Source of the DNA: Serratia sp. Ag1
GTDB lineage: Bacteria; Pseudomonadota; Gammaproteobacteria; Enterobacterales; Enterobacteriaceae
Direction: 5' to 3'
NCBI RefSeq assembly: GCF_000743355.1
Contig: NZ_JQEI01000011.1
Location: 1 to 64,000, forward strand
DNA length: 64,000 nucleotides
A program made the translations under genes and the position numbers. Shown here one piece after another: positions 18,695-28,326 of this stretch. The notes below the pieces were generated by a model. The model was not told where the DNA came from. It saw nothing but the letters and a program-made list of their open reading frames with translations, and did no database searches. How positions within the stretch are numbered: the first letter of the stretch is position 1; every line of letters begins with the position of its first letter.

Positions 18695-18894
18695 TATACC
18701 CAAAATAACTCGAGTTGCTTGTAGGCGGCAACTGAGCGAAGCCCCAGGAGCTTACTCAAGATCGTTCCTGGGGTAAGTGACAAATCTGCGAAAGCAGATT
18801 TGAACGCTGCTTGCAGCGGCCCCGAAGGGGCGAGGCCCAGTATGGGCCGAGTAACGCAGCCAACACCCAAGCAACTTGAAGTATGACGGGTATA
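18695..18894. repeat. ERIC element with ~73-bp internal expansion
   Basis: It has the same ends as the ERIC at 18427 but is 200 bp long. The extra sequence lies in the middle (about 18760-18860) and is itself made of short palindromes (AAATCTGCGAAAGCAGATTT, GCTGCTTGCAGC, CCCCGAAGGGG). ERIC copies with an insertion of about 70 bp are known in Yersinia. A further partial end (TATACCCAAGCAACTGG) begins at 18893. Confidence 0.85.
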
Positions 18895-18980
18895 TACCCA
18901 AGCAACTGGGCATAGATAGCAACCTAATTTCTGAGGCTGCTGTGTAAATGTTGTGAGGGATATTCGCTGGCAGGCTCTAA

Positions 18981-19661
18981 CTACAGCAACCCAGGGAATA
19001 TCGCTTTGATCCCAGTGACGATAAATTCGATACCCAATGCCATTAGCAGCAGACCCATGATACGCGTTACGACGTTGATCCCGGTTTGCCCCAGCAAACG
19101 CACCAACAGTGGTGCGGCTCGGAACAGCAGCCAACAGCAGAAAGCAAACACCGCAACGGCCAGGCTAAAACCCAGCAGATTTTGCCAGCTGTGATAGCGC
19201 GAACTCCAGACAATCGTTGAACTGATCGCTCCAGGCCCCGCCATCAGCGGCAATGCCAACGGGACTACGCCAATACTTTCACGGATTGCGCTCTCTGACT
19301 TTTCTTGTTTGTTCTGTTTGTCTTCACCTAATTTGCCACTGATCATCGACATCGCAATACTGACTACCAGGATCCCGCCCGCAATGCGGAACGAGTCGAT
19401 GGAAATGCCAAATATCCGCAGTATAGCCTCGCCTAAAAACAGCGACGTCCACAAAATAATGGCGACCGACAGGTTGGCAGTCAGGTTGGTTTTATTACGC
19501 CCGGCCTCCGCCTGATAGCTGGTCATACTGATGAAGACCGGTAAGATACCTACCGGGTTTACCAGTGCAAACAAGCCAACAAAAAACTTGATGTAGACGG
19601 AAAAATCCAACAGAGATTGGCCCACGAAAAACTCCGCATTGATAGCTGTAGAAAGAGACAC
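18981..19661 (-). CDS. ychE: MarC/YchE-family inner membrane protein
   Basis: This 226-residue polytopic inner membrane protein (about six segments) is of the MarC/UPF0056 family, function unresolved. The sequence FALVNPVGILPVFISMTSY, RIAGGILVVSIAMSMISGKLGEDKQNKQEKSESA and PLALPLMAGPGAISSTIVW matches E. coli YchE (215 residues) almost completely. The N-terminus is about 11 residues longer than in E. coli; no internal ATG precedes the conserved region, though an in-frame GTG (Val13) could be the start. It is divergent from adhE, as in E. coli. Confidence 0.93.
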   Translation of the reverse strand: MSLSTAINAEFFVGQSLLDFSVYIKFFVGLFALVNPVGILPVFISMTSYQAEAGRNKTNLTANLSVAIILWTSLFLGEAILRIFGISIDSFRIAGGILVVSIAMSMISGKLGEDKQNKQEKSESAIRESIGVVPLALPLMAGPGAISSTIVWSSRYHSWQNLLGFSLAVAVFAFCCWLLFRAAPLLVRLLGQTGINVVTRIMGLLLMALGIEFIVTGIKAIFPGLL

Positions 19662-20134
19662 TGCCGATGCGCGCTAATGTAATAGAATTGTGTCCGGTAA
19701 TCCATCCACCAGGCGCAGCATTTTTCTCTATGGCTCCATCATGTTACAAACCAATTCCCTATTGTTAACCAAGTGTATAGCTATTGATCTTTGCAGTGTG
19801 AAAACAGCTCAGACATGCCTATTAATGAGAATAACTATCAACAAAACCATGCTGAAAGGTGTCAGCTTGCGATTTTTATGATGTAAATCACAAAACAACT
19901 ACTCAAGAATAGTTAAGCTCTTAGCCATAGTCAGAAGGTAGAACAGGTTTCAAGAGTAAAATCGTTGTCTGTACCACCGCCTGAACTGCAAGCTCTTTAA
20001 GTTAATCAGCCATACGCAGCGCATAAAGATAGGAAAGCCGTAGTACCTTAACAGACGCCTTCCTTTCACAAGTCTATACTAGTTGCTCGAACGGCTTATT
20101 TACTGAAAGAGTTTAACATTATCAGGAGAGCATT
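19662..20134. other. Divergent ychE-adhE intergenic region
   Basis: This 473-bp region has no supported gene; a 63-codon frame at 19690-19881 has no recognisable features. It presumably holds the ychE and adhE promoters and a long adhE leader, as in E. coli, where adhE is controlled by Cra, Fis, NarL and translational/RNase III effects. A strong CRP-like site lies at 19877-19892. The adhE ribosome-binding site is CAGGAGAG just before 20135. Confidence 0.7.
19877..19892. promoter_or_regulatory. CRP-like site upstream of adhE
   Basis: TATGA-TGTAAA-TCACA matches 9 of the 10 conserved positions of the CRP consensus TGTGA-N6-TCACA. It lies about 240 bases upstream of the adhE start. Function is inferred. 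Confidence 0.5.
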
Positions 20135-22807
20135 ATGGCTGTAACGAATGTCGCTGAACTGAACGAGCTTGTAGCACGTGTCAAAAAAGCCCAGCGCGAG
20201 TATGCCAACTTCACACAAGAACAAGTTGATAAGATTTTCCGCGCTGCTGCCCTCGCCGCTGCCGATGCCCGAATTCCTTTGGCTAAAATGGCCGTTGAAG
20301 AATCAGGCATGGGGATCATTGAAGACAAAGTTATCAAGAACCACTTTGCTTCCGAATATATCTACAACGCTTATAAAGATGAAAAAACCTGCGGTATCCT
20401 CTCTGAAGATGATACTTTCGGTACTATCACTATCGCTGAACCCATTGGCCTGATTTGCGGTATCGTACCGACCACCAACCCAACGTCTACTGCCATCTTC
20501 AAAGCGCTGATCAGCCTGAAGACCCGTAACGGTATTATTTTCTCTCCGCACCCACGTGCGAAAAATGCCACTAACAAAGCGGCTGATATTGTGTTGCAGG
20601 CCGCTATCGCTGCGGGTGCGCCAAAAGATATCGTCGGCTGGATCGATCAACCTACCGTTGACCTCTCTAACCAACTGATGCATCACCCGGACATCAACCT
20701 GATTCTGGCTACCGGTGGCCCTGGCATGGTGAAAGCAGCCTACAGCTCCGGCAAACCGGCTATCGGCGTAGGTGCTGGTAACACCCCGGTCGTGGTTGAT
20801 GAAACCGCCGATATCAAACGCGTTGTTGCTTCTATCCTGATGTCGAAAACTTTCGACAGCGGCGTAATCTGTGCGTCTGAACAGTCGGTTATCGTGGTGG
20901 ATTCTGTGTACGATGCCGTTCGCGAGCGTTTCGCCTCCCACGGTGGCTACCTACTGCAGGGTAAAGAGCTGAAAGCCGTTCAGGATATCATCCTGAAGAA
21001 TGGTGGCCTGAATGCCGCCATCGTGGGGCAATCTGCACCGAAGATCGCTGAAATGGCCGGTCTTAAAGTCCCTGCCAATACCAAGATCCTGATCGGTGAA
21101 GTGAAACTGGTTGACGAATCCGAGCCGTTTGCCCACGAAAAACTGTCGCCGACTCTGGCGATGTACCGTGCCAAAGACTTCGAAGACGCAGTCAGCAAAG
21201 CCGAGAAACTGGTCGCCATGGGCGGTATCGGCCACACCTCTTGCCTGTACACCGATCAAGACAACCAGACTGCGCGCGTTGAATATTTTGGCGACAAGAT
21301 GAAAACCGCACGTATTCTGATCAATACCCCGGCATCTCAGGGCGGTATCGGTGATCTGTACAACTTTAAACTCGCACCATCGCTGACGCTGGGCTGCGGT
21401 TCCTGGGGTGGTAACTCCATCTCTGAAAACGTCGGTCCAAAACACCTGATCAACAAGAAAACTGTAGCGAAGCGAGCAGAAAACATGTTGTGGCACAAAC
21501 TTCCTAAATCAATCTACTTCCGCCGTGGCTCATTGCCTATCGCGCTGGAAGAAGTGGCTACCGATGGGGCAAAACGCGCCTTTATCGTAACCGACCGCTA
21601 CCTGTTCAATAACGGCTATGCCGATCAGATCACCAAAGTTCTGAAATCGCACGGTATTGAAACCGAAGTGTTCTTTGAAGTTGAAGCTGACCCAACGTTG
21701 AGCATCGTGCGCAAAGGTGCCGAGCAGATGAACTCCTTCAAGCCAGACGTGATCATCGCGCTGGGTGGTGGTTCACCAATGGACGCAGCGAAAATCATGT
21801 GGGTGCTGTACGAACATCCTGAAACCCACTTCGAAGACCTGGCCCTACGCTTTATGGATATCCGTAAGCGTATCTATAAGTTCCCGAAAATGGGCGTGAA
21901 AGCGAAGATGATCGCTGTCACTACCACTTCAGGTACCGGTTCAGAAGTCACGCCGTTTGCGGTTGTAACCGACGACGCTACCGGCCAGAAATACCCGCTG
22001 GCAGACTATGCGCTGACCCCGGATATGGCGATTGTCGATGCCAACCTGGTGATGAACATGCCAAAATCCCTGTGCGCCTTCGGCGGCCTGGATGCGGTCA
22101 CTCACGCCCTGGAAGCCTATGTTTCTGTACTGGCCAACGAATATTCAGACGGCCAGGCACTGCAAGCGCTGAAGCTGCTGAAGGAATATCTGCCAGTCAG
22201 CTATAAAGAAGGTGCGAAAAACCCGGTAGCACGTGAGCGTGTTCACAACGCTGCGACCATCGCCGGTATTGCATTTGCTAACGCCTTCCTGGGAGTATGC
22301 CACTCAATGGCCCACAAACTGGGTTCTGAGTTCCATATTCCACATGGTTTGGCCAACGCCATGTTGATCTCGAACGTTATCCGTTATAACGCTAACGATA
22401 ACCCAACCAAGCAGACTGCATTCAGCCAGTACGACCGCCCACAGGCGCGTCGCCGTTACGCTGAGATCGCCGATCACCTCGGCCTGAGCGCTGCGGGCGA
22501 CCGCACGGCTCAGAAGATCGAGAAACTGCTGAAATGGCTGGACGAGATCAAAGCGGAACTGGGCATCCCTGCTTCTATCCGGGAAGCTGGTGTGCAGGAA
22601 GCGGACTTCCTGGCGAAAGTTGACAAACTGTCTGAAGATGCGTTTGATGACCAATGTACTGGGGCTAACCCACGCTATCCGCTGATTGCCGAACTGAAGC
22701 AAATCATGCTGGATACCTTCTATGGCCGTGAATTCAGCGAAGCCACAGAAGAAGTTGCAGCTGCGGCGCCTGTTGCTGCCAAAGCCGAGAGAAAGTCCAA
22801 GAAATAA
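20135..22807 (+). CDS. adhE: Bifunctional acetaldehyde-CoA/alcohol dehydrogenase AdhE
   Basis: AdhE reduces acetyl-CoA to acetaldehyde and then ethanol with two NADH, regenerating NAD+ in fermentation; it assembles into spirosome filaments. The 890-residue product (E. coli 891) has an N-terminal aldehyde dehydrogenase domain (about 1-440) with the catalytic Cys in SGVICASEQSVIV. After a linker comes the iron-dependent alcohol dehydrogenase domain (about 450-870), with the NAD-binding GGGSPMDAAK, the Fe-ADH signature around FGGLDAVTHALEAY and the metal-ligand His region GVCHSMAHKLG. The C-terminus is Ala/Lys-rich. It is monocistronic, ending at a strong terminator. Confidence 0.98.
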   Translation: MAVTNVAELNELVARVKKAQREYANFTQEQVDKIFRAAALAAADARIPLAKMAVEESGMGIIEDKVIKNHFASEYIYNAYKDEKTCGILSEDDTFGTITIAEPIGLICGIVPTTNPTSTAIFKALISLKTRNGIIFSPHPRAKNATNKAADIVLQAAIAAGAPKDIVGWIDQPTVDLSNQLMHHPDINLILATGGPGMVKAAYSSGKPAIGVGAGNTPVVVDETADIKRVVASILMSKTFDSGVICASEQSVIVVDSVYDAVRERFASHGGYLLQGKELKAVQDIILKNGGLNAAIVGQSAPKIAEMAGLKVPANTKILIGEVKLVDESEPFAHEKLSPTLAMYRAKDFEDAVSKAEKLVAMGGIGHTSCLYTDQDNQTARVEYFGDKMKTARILINTPASQGGIGDLYNFKLAPSLTLGCGSWGGNSISENVGPKHLINKKTVAKRAENMLWHKLPKSIYFRRGSLPIALEEVATDGAKRAFIVTDRYLFNNGYADQITKVLKSHGIETEVFFEVEADPTLSIVRKGAEQMNSFKPDVIIALGGGSPMDAAKIMWVLYEHPETHFEDLALRFMDIRKRIYKFPKMGVKAKMIAVTTTSGTGSEVTPFAVVTDDATGQKYPLADYALTPDMAIVDANLVMNMPKSLCAFGGLDAVTHALEAYVSVLANEYSDGQALQALKLLKEYLPVSYKEGAKNPVARERVHNAATIAGIAFANAFLGVCHSMAHKLGSEFHIPHGLANAMLISNVIRYNANDNPTKQTAFSQYDRPQARRRYAEIADHLGLSAAGDRTAQKIEKLLKWLDEIKAELGIPASIREAGVQEADFLAKVDKLSEDAFDDQCTGANPRYPLIAELKQIMLDTFYGREFSEATEEVAAAAPVAAKAERKSKK

Positions 22808-22825
22808 GCCATGTGCTTAACTGAC

Positions 22826-22854
22826 AAAAAACCCGCCTTTTTGGCGGGTTTTTT
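22826..22854 (+). terminator. adhE terminator
   Basis: A perfect 12-bp stem (AAAAAACCCGCC / GGCGGGTTTTTT) has a 5-T loop and lies 19 bases after the adhE stop. The symmetric A/T tracts would allow bidirectional use with convergent tdk. Confidence 0.93.
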
Positions 22855-22965
22855 ATATCCATAGAGACAGCATCAAGTGCATTCTGCACGTTTAAATGGC
22901 AATCCGGACGTTTCTACCGATATCCTGTTAAAACCGCACAGAGGCCACCATAAGCCACTGTGATA

Positions 22966-23550
22966 TCATTCCCGTGCCTTTATCGCTTCTTTGTAATGCT
23001 TGCGACATACGGATACATAGCTTTCATTACCACCGATAACCACCTGCTCGCCCGCATGCAGCGCCTGCCCGTTTTCGTCCAAACGCAACACCATATTGGC
23101 TTTGCGACCACAGTGGCAAATGGTTTTCAGCTCTACCAGTTTATCGGCCCAAGCCAATAAATAATGGCTGCCAATAAACAGTTCACCAAGAAAATCCGTT
23201 CGCAAACCGTAACACAATACCGGAATATCTAATTGATCAACCACCTCACACAGCTCCTCGACCTGCATTCTGGTCAGGAACTGGCTCTCATCCACCAGAA
23301 CGCAATGTACGGGTTGTTGCTGATGTTCCTGGTTAATCATGGCATACAGTTGAGTACCGTTATTATAGAGTTGCGCTTGTGACGACAACCCAATTCGGGA
23401 ACTGACTTTACCCACGCCAAAACGGTGATCTATTTCAGCCGTAAACACCAACGTCCGCATACCACGTTCTTGATAATTATATGAAGATTGTAATAACGCG
23501 GTAGATTTTCCCGCATTCATAGCAGAGTAATAGAAATAAAGCTGAGCCAT
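22966..23550 (-). CDS. tdk: Thymidine kinase
   Basis: Tdk phosphorylates thymidine to dTMP with ATP in pyrimidine salvage. The 194-residue product has the P-loop [11 protein letters not shown] (residues about 9-19), the lasso/Walker B-like VLVDESQFL (about 84-92) with the catalytic Glu, and the Zn-binding Cys pair CHCG with a second Cys/His further on. It is a type II tetrameric kinase. It is convergent with adhE and divergent from hns, in the same order as E. coli. Confidence 0.97.
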   Translation of the reverse strand: MAQLYFYYSAMNAGKSTALLQSSYNYQERGMRTLVFTAEIDHRFGVGKVSSRIGLSSQAQLYNNGTQLYAMINQEHQQQPVHCVLVDESQFLTRMQVEELCEVVDQLDIPVLCYGLRTDFLGELFIGSHYLLAWADKLVELKTICHCGRKANMVLRLDENGQALHAGEQVVIGGNESYVSVCRKHYKEAIKARE

Positions 23551-24250
23551 GGCCCGCGACTCCAGTGGTATAAGAAATATTCAGTTAAAATGCACTTTCC
23601 AGTGTAGCATATCCGCTCGTCAGACTCAGCCTGACAAAGGGCCATTATCGGGACAAGTAATAGGCCCGTTTGTCAATGAAGCTTTTTGCCGCAAACCTTG
23701 CCCGTTTTTACATCTATTTACAGAATGAGCCCCCTAATCCATCACAATTTAATTATTACTAATCATTAACCAAACTCATTAATGATGACTCAATGGCCAT
23801 GAGAAAGCTTACAAACTCCCTGCCAACAAGTCTGGTCCGATGCTATTAAAAGCCTTGCTACCTATTACTAGGGGGGATAATTACAATCCAGCAGGATATG
23901 ATGTTGCTGACGTTATCTTTACCTACTACCCACTTTGTTCACGCCGCCTGCATCTTTTGTCAGTGATTAAGCCCACGGGGCTTACGCTCATATTGTCATT
24001 AGGTACAATTATAACTGCCCGACGAAATGCTTTTCCGCTTGATGAACATACCTTTCAGGCTAAGAATTTAGCTTAAAATCACGTAGCGTAATAGTTAGAT
24101 TCTCAGGTGCTATTAGCAAGACAGTTCTCAATATTGGGTTTTTAAAAGATAAATTTAAGATCTCTTTCAATTTGGCTATTGCAGAAAGGAAAAGAGCACT
24201 CTATTATTATCCAAAGCCCCCCACCACTAATTTAATTTGAGACTAGAACA
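23551..24250. other. 700-bp gene-poor region between tdk and hns
   Basis: This AT-rich region has no recognised gene. A 78-codon frame (23840-24076) shows no family features and no convincing ribosome-binding site, and is probably chance. The last 100-150 bases should contain the hns promoter and 5' leader; hns is autoregulated and cold-shock-responsive in E. coli. In E. coli the same interval holds a decayed insertion sequence, but nothing like it is recognisable here. Confidence 0.55.
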
Positions 24251-24658
24251 ATGAGCGAAGCATTAAAGATTTTGAACAACATCCGTACTCTACGTGCACA
24301 GGCTAGAGAATGCAGCTTGGAAACACTGGAAGAGATGCTTGAGAAATTGGAAGTTGTTGTTAACGAGCGTCGTGATGAAGACAGCCAAGCTCAAGCAGAA
24401 ATTGAAGAGCGTACTCGCAAACTGCAACAATATCGTGAAATGCTGATTGCTGATGGTATTGATCCAAACGAATTGCTGCAAACAATGGCTGCTACTAAAG
24501 CCGCTGGCAAAGCAAAACGTGCTGCGCGCCCAGCTAAATACCAATATAAAGATGAAAACGGCGAAATGAAAACCTGGACTGGCCAGGGCCGTACCCCAGC
24601 TGTGATTAAAAAAGCTCTCGAAGAGCAGGGAAAATCCTTAGACGATTTCCTGCTGTAA
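24251..24658 (+). CDS. hns: Nucleoid-associated protein H-NS
   Basis: H-NS binds curved AT-rich DNA, silences horizontally acquired genes and bridges DNA. The 135-residue product has the N-terminal coiled-coil oligomerisation region (about 1-64, [34 protein letters not shown]), a linker and the C-terminal DNA-binding domain with the AT-hook-like loop [16 protein letters not shown] (about 109-124). The length is that of the chromosomal H-NS of Enterobacterales, not a truncated or plasmid form. It is monocistronic with its own terminator. Confidence 0.98.
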   Translation: MSEALKILNNIRTLRAQARECSLETLEEMLEKLEVVVNERRDEDSQAQAEIEERTRKLQQYREMLIADGIDPNELLQTMAATKAAGKAKRAARPAKYQYKDENGEMKTWTGQGRTPAVIKKALEEQGKSLDDFLL

Positions 24659-24677
24659 TAGCTTTTCCAGCTAACTC

Positions 24678-24702
24678 AAAAAGCTCCCGATGGGGGCTTT
24701 TT
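24678..24702 (+). terminator. hns terminator
   Basis: The hairpin AAAAAGCTCCC / GGGGGCTTTTT lies about 20 bases after the hns stop and is followed by a GCTTTT tail. Confidence 0.85.
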
Positions 24703-24751
24703 GCTTTTCACCCCCACCTGTCTTTTTACTTAATGACTTAACATCCATATG

Positions 24752-24777
24752 AAAAAAGAGGCCATAGCCTCTTTTTT
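24752..24777. terminator. Terminator downstream of the UDP-glucuronate epimerase gene
   Basis: A perfect 11-bp stem (AAAAAAGAGGC / GCCTCTTTTTT, loop CATA) lies 12 bases past the epimerase stop on the minus strand. It is symmetric and probably insulates hns from the leftward operon. Confidence 0.9.
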
Positions 24778-24788
24778 ATCCTGTTCAC

Positions 24789-25799
24789 TTACTGAACTTT
24801 ATAAAACGTTTTATACCACTCAACAAAACGCTTAACGCCTTCTTCAACGCTGATTTCAGGTTTAAATCCAATAGCCTGGTAAAGTTCTTCAGTATCTGCG
24901 CTGGTATCCATAACGTCACCAGGCTGCATCGGCAGCATATTTTTGCGTGCAGTGATGCCTAATGCATTCTCCAACGCATGAATATACTCCATCAGCTTCA
25001 CAGGGCTGCTATTGCCGATATTATAAACATGATATGGCGCAGAGCTGATTGCTGGAGAACCTTGCTCAACCGTCCAATTAGCATTAGGTTGCGGAACAAT
25101 GGCCTGTAAACGCACCACGGCTTCGGTAATATCATCGATGTACGTGAAGTCACGATGCATCTCACCGTGGTTATATACATCAATGCTTTCACCTGCCAAT
25201 ATCGCTTTGGTGAATTTAAACAATGCCATATCCGGACGCCCCCAAGGGCCATACACGGTGAAAAAACGTAACCCAGTAGTCGGCAACCCATATAAGTGAG
25301 AATAACTATGGGACATCAATTCATTAGCTTTCTTGGTCGCTGCATACAGAGAGATTGGGTGATCAACCGAATCCTCAGTCGAAAATGGCAGCTTACGATT
25401 AAGGCCATATACCGAGCTGGATGAGGCGTACACTAAATGCCCTACTTTATTATGCCGACACCCCTCAAGAATGTTCAGATGACCAATCAAGTTTGAATCA
25501 GCATATGCCAGCGGATTCTCTAACGAATAACGCACCCCAGCCTGAGCACCCAGATGAATCACCCGTTCAAACTGATGCTCAACGAAAAGCCCGGCAATAC
25601 CGCTGCGATCGGCCAAATCCAGCTTGATAAATTGGAATGCCGGCTTATCAGCCAGCATTCCAAGCCGCGCCAACTTCAGGCCGACATCATAATAATCATT
25701 CAGGTTGTCGATACCGACAACCTGATGCCCAGCGGCTAACAAACGCTCTATTACATGATACCCAATAAAACCTGCAGCGCCTGTAACCAGGAATTTCAT
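24789..25799 (-). CDS. UDP-glucuronate 4-epimerase (NAD-dependent SDR)
   Basis: This 336-residue extended short-chain dehydrogenase/reductase most probably converts UDP-glucuronate to UDP-galacturonate. It has the NAD-binding GAAGFIG (about 7-13), D31 in GIDNLNDYYD, the Ser region YASSSSVYG and the catalytic YAATKK. The GIDNLNDYYDVGLKLARL segment and HRDFTYIDDI are typical of UDP-GlcA 4-epimerases (called Uge/Gla/LspL) rather than GalE. The ATG at 25799 is preferred over a GTG 6 bases upstream because of AAGAGG spacing. It is 9 bases downstream of ugd, which makes its substrate, so the pair supplies UDP-GlcA and UDP-GalA for surface polysaccharides. Confidence 0.85.
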   Translation of the reverse strand: MKFLVTGAAGFIGYHVIERLLAAGHQVVGIDNLNDYYDVGLKLARLGMLADKPAFQFIKLDLADRSGIAGLFVEHQFERVIHLGAQAGVRYSLENPLAYADSNLIGHLNILEGCRHNKVGHLVYASSSSVYGLNRKLPFSTEDSVDHPISLYAATKKANELMSHSYSHLYGLPTTGLRFFTVYGPWGRPDMALFKFTKAILAGESIDVYNHGEMHRDFTYIDDITEAVVRLQAIVPQPNANWTVEQGSPAISSAPYHVYNIGNSSPVKLMEYIHALENALGITARKNMLPMQPGDVMDTSADTEELYQAIGFKPEISVEEGVKRFVEWYKTFYKVQ

Positions 25800-25808
25800 A
25801 CTCACCTC

Positions 25809-27152
25809 TTAAATAACGGGCTTAATCGACGCGCCGCGTCCAATACCATAATAAGTAAAACCGCGTGCCTGCAAACGGTCTGGATCAAACAAGTTACGTC
25901 CATCAAAAATCACTGGCTGCTTCAACGCCTTTTTCATAACGTCAAAATCTGGTGCCCGGAAATTCTGCCATTCAGTACAGATAATCAGCGCATCAGCATC
26001 CTGTAATGCCGCTTCCTTGGTGCCCATTAGCTTCAGATCGGCACGTTGGCCATAAATACGCTGCGCTTCGCTCATGGCTTCTGGATCATAGGCCTGCACA
26101 GACGCCCCTAATTCCCAGAGCGTTTCCATCAGCACGCGGCTGGATGCTTCGCGCATATCATCAGTATTAGGTTTAAAAGCCAAGCCCCACAGCGCAAAAG
26201 TTTTTCCTTTGACTTCATGACCGAAGTGACGCTTGATAAATTCCGTCAGTTTATATTTCTGCTGGGAGTTTACCTGCTCTACCGCTTGCAATATCTTTGG
26301 CTGATATCCGATCTGCTCTGCCGTGCGAATCAGCGCTTGAACATCTTTCGGGAAACAGGAACCGCCGTAACCACAGCCTGGATAAATGAAGTGATAACCG
26401 ATACGAGAATCAGAGCCAATACCTTGGCGCACTTTCTCAATATCAGCACCCAACATTTCTGCCAGATTGGAAATTTCGTTCATAAAGCTGATTTTAGTCG
26501 CCAGCATACAGTTGGCCGCATACTTGGTCAGTTCCGCACTGCGGATATCCATCAGGATCATACGATCGTGATTGCGGTTGAACGGTTCATACAGTTCACG
26601 CAGAGGTTCGATAACCTCTTTGTTGTCAGTACCAAGAACAATACGTTCAGGACGCATGCAGTCAGCAACTGCAGCGCCTTCTTTAAGAAACTCAGGGTTG
26701 GAAACAACGTCGAACGTAATCGAGCTGCCGCGCTTGCGTAGCGTTTCGGTCATCACTTCACGCACTTTATCTGCGGTGCCGACCGGCACGGTAGATTTAT
26801 CAATCACAACCTTAGGTTCAGTCATGTACTCAGCAATAGTGCGTGCTACTGCAGTGACATATTTGAGATCGGCAGAACCGTCTTCATCTGGCGGGGTGCC
26901 AACCGCGATAAACTGAATGGTGCCATGGGCCACACCCGCTTTAGCATCAGTGGTAAAATGCAGACGCCCGGCTTCATAATTCTGTTGTACCAATGGTGTC
27001 AGGCCCGGCTCAAAAATAGGAATATTCCCTTTCTTGAGGTTCTCGACCTTTTTTTCGTCCACATCAATACACATGACATCATGACCGACTTCAGCCAGTA
27101 CAGCGGCCTGTACCAAGCCAACATAACCAATACCAAAAACCGTTACTTTCAT
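25809..27152 (-). CDS. ugd: UDP-glucose 6-dehydrogenase
   Basis: Ugd oxidises UDP-glucose to UDP-glucuronate with two NAD+. The 447-residue product has the N-terminal NAD-binding [20 protein letters not shown], the catalytic Cys in [13 protein letters not shown] (about residues 253-265) and the C-terminal UDP-binding domain ([18 protein letters not shown]). It belongs to the longer Ugd type found in pseudomonads and some enterobacteria, rather than the 388-residue E. coli Ugd. UDP-glucuronate feeds polysaccharide synthesis and L-Ara4N lipid A modification. It lies between galU (upstream, 45 bases) and the epimerase. Confidence 0.95.
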   Translation of the reverse strand: MKVTVFGIGYVGLVQAAVLAEVGHDVMCIDVDEKKVENLKKGNIPIFEPGLTPLVQQNYEAGRLHFTTDAKAGVAHGTIQFIAVGTPPDEDGSADLKYVTAVARTIAEYMTEPKVVIDKSTVPVGTADKVREVMTETLRKRGSSITFDVVSNPEFLKEGAAVADCMRPERIVLGTDNKEVIEPLRELYEPFNRNHDRMILMDIRSAELTKYAANCMLATKISFMNEISNLAEMLGADIEKVRQGIGSDSRIGYHFIYPGCGYGGSCFPKDVQALIRTAEQIGYQPKILQAVEQVNSQQKYKLTEFIKRHFGHEVKGKTFALWGLAFKPNTDDMREASSRVLMETLWELGASVQAYDPEAMSEAQRIYGQRADLKLMGTKEAALQDADALIICTEWQNFRAPDFDVMKKALKQPVIFDGRNLFDPDRLQARGFTYYGIGRGASIKPVI

Positions 27153-27197
27153 TGGAAAATCCTAGTTTTTAAAAAATTAAGACAATAAGTTATGAAA

Positions 27198-28115
27198 TTA
27201 TTGCTGTGCGCCGTTTACTAAATGTTTCAGCCACAGTGAGAATTCTTGTCCTAGCTTGGCATCACGCAGACCATATTCAACGAAAGCCTGCATATAACCC
27301 AATTTGTTGCCACAATCGTGGCTCACGCCTTTCAAATGATAGGCTTCAACGCATTCCGTCTGCATCAGCATATCAATCGCGTCAGTGAGCTGAACTTCAT
27401 CACCAGCACCCAGAGGCGTTTTTGCCAACAGTGGCCAGATCTCAGCCGAAAGCACATAACGCCCCACAATCGCCAGATTTGACGGAGCCTTATCGGGGGC
27501 TGGCTTCTCAACTACGCTAACCATCGGGGTACTTTCACCGGGTTGTAGCGTTGATCCTTGGCAATCGACAATGCCATAGTTTCCGACATCTTTATGTTGC
27601 ACCGGTTCAACCATAATTTGGCTAATACCCGTTTGCTCAAAGCGCTGCAACATTTCATGCAGGTTGTCTTTATTCAGGTTGGCACTGTATTCATCAATGA
27701 TAACGTCAGGTAACACTACGGCAACGGGCTCATCCCCCACCACCGGATAGGCGCACATGATCGCATGACCCAACCCTTTGGCAATCCCCTGGCGCACTTG
27801 CATGATCGTGACGCCTTTTGGGCAAATAGATTGAATCTCATCCAGCAGTTGGCGCTTGACTCGCTTTTCCAACATGGCTTCCAGCTCAAAACTGGTATCA
27901 AAGTGGTTTTCAATAGAATTCTTAGAGGAATGTGTCACCAAAACGATTTCATTGATCCCAGCAGCAATGCACTCATTCACCACATACTGAATCAATGGTT
28001 TATCAACCAGCGGCAGCATTTCTTTCGGAATAGCTTTAGTCGCTGGTAACATCCGCGTCCCTAAACCTGCTACCGGTATAACCGCTTTTCTAACTTTACG
28101 ATCTAAAGCAGGCAT
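27198..28115 (-). CDS. galU: UTP-glucose-1-phosphate uridylyltransferase GalU
   Basis: GalU makes UDP-glucose from UTP and glucose-1-phosphate. The 305-residue product contains the nucleotidyltransferase signature [20 protein letters not shown] (about 14-33), VEKP and the [15 protein letters not shown] segment near the C-terminus. The frame is open to 28142, but GGAGAGGAAATA precedes the ATG at 28115 and the N-terminus then matches E. coli (302 residues). The order galU-ugd-epimerase makes a short UDP-sugar pathway on one leftward transcript: glucose-1-P to UDP-Glc to UDP-GlcA to UDP-GalA. Confidence 0.96.
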   Translation of the reverse strand: MPALDRKVRKAVIPVAGLGTRMLPATKAIPKEMLPLVDKPLIQYVVNECIAAGINEIVLVTHSSKNSIENHFDTSFELEAMLEKRVKRQLLDEIQSICPKGVTIMQVRQGIAKGLGHAIMCAYPVVGDEPVAVVLPDVIIDEYSANLNKDNLHEMLQRFEQTGISQIMVEPVQHKDVGNYGIVDCQGSTLQPGESTPMVSVVEKPAPDKAPSNLAIVGRYVLSAEIWPLLAKTPLGAGDEVQLTDAIDMLMQTECVEAYHLKGVSHDCGNKLGYMQAFVEYGLRDAKLGQEFSLWLKHLVNGAQQ

Positions 28116-28326
28116 TATTTCCTCTCCATAATACGAGCTCAAATTATGAACTGATGCAACTGAACAAAAAAACCTTCGAAGTATACCAGTTTAAACCCGC
28201 TAAGTATGGCACCAAAAACAAATAGCAAACATTTAAGACTATTACTTAGCAGTAAAACTCTGCGGCTACTAATATATAGGCATTTTGAATGGCAGAATGT
28301 AACAGAATGGCTGCTTTGTTGGTGTT

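Larger units (their letters stand above)
17758..18980. other. 1.2-kb gene-free region between oppA and ychE
   Basis: No credible gene is present. The first 75 bases on the minus strand carry the oppA ribosome-binding site and leader. Bases about 17830-18420 are AT-rich and probably hold the oppA promoter region. A degenerate ERIC end (CACTCGAATTATTTGGGATATA) lies near 17936-17957. Two ERIC elements follow at 18427-18553 and 18695-18894. The reading frames of 123 and 146 codons on the minus strand are translations of ERIC sequence. Confidence 0.75.

Noticed and set aside
18360..19134. Two minus-strand frames of 123 and 146 codons between oppA and ychE
   Set aside because: They are read-through translations of the ERIC repeats; both share the same ERIC-derived peptide and run into ychE in another frame.
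20303..21496. Long minus-strand frames (212 and 181 codons) inside adhE
   Set aside because: Antisense shadows of a strongly codon-biased gene; no start signals or family features.
23840..24076. 78-codon plus-strand frame between tdk and hns
   Set aside because: No family resemblance, weak start context and AT-rich noncoding composition; treated as chance.
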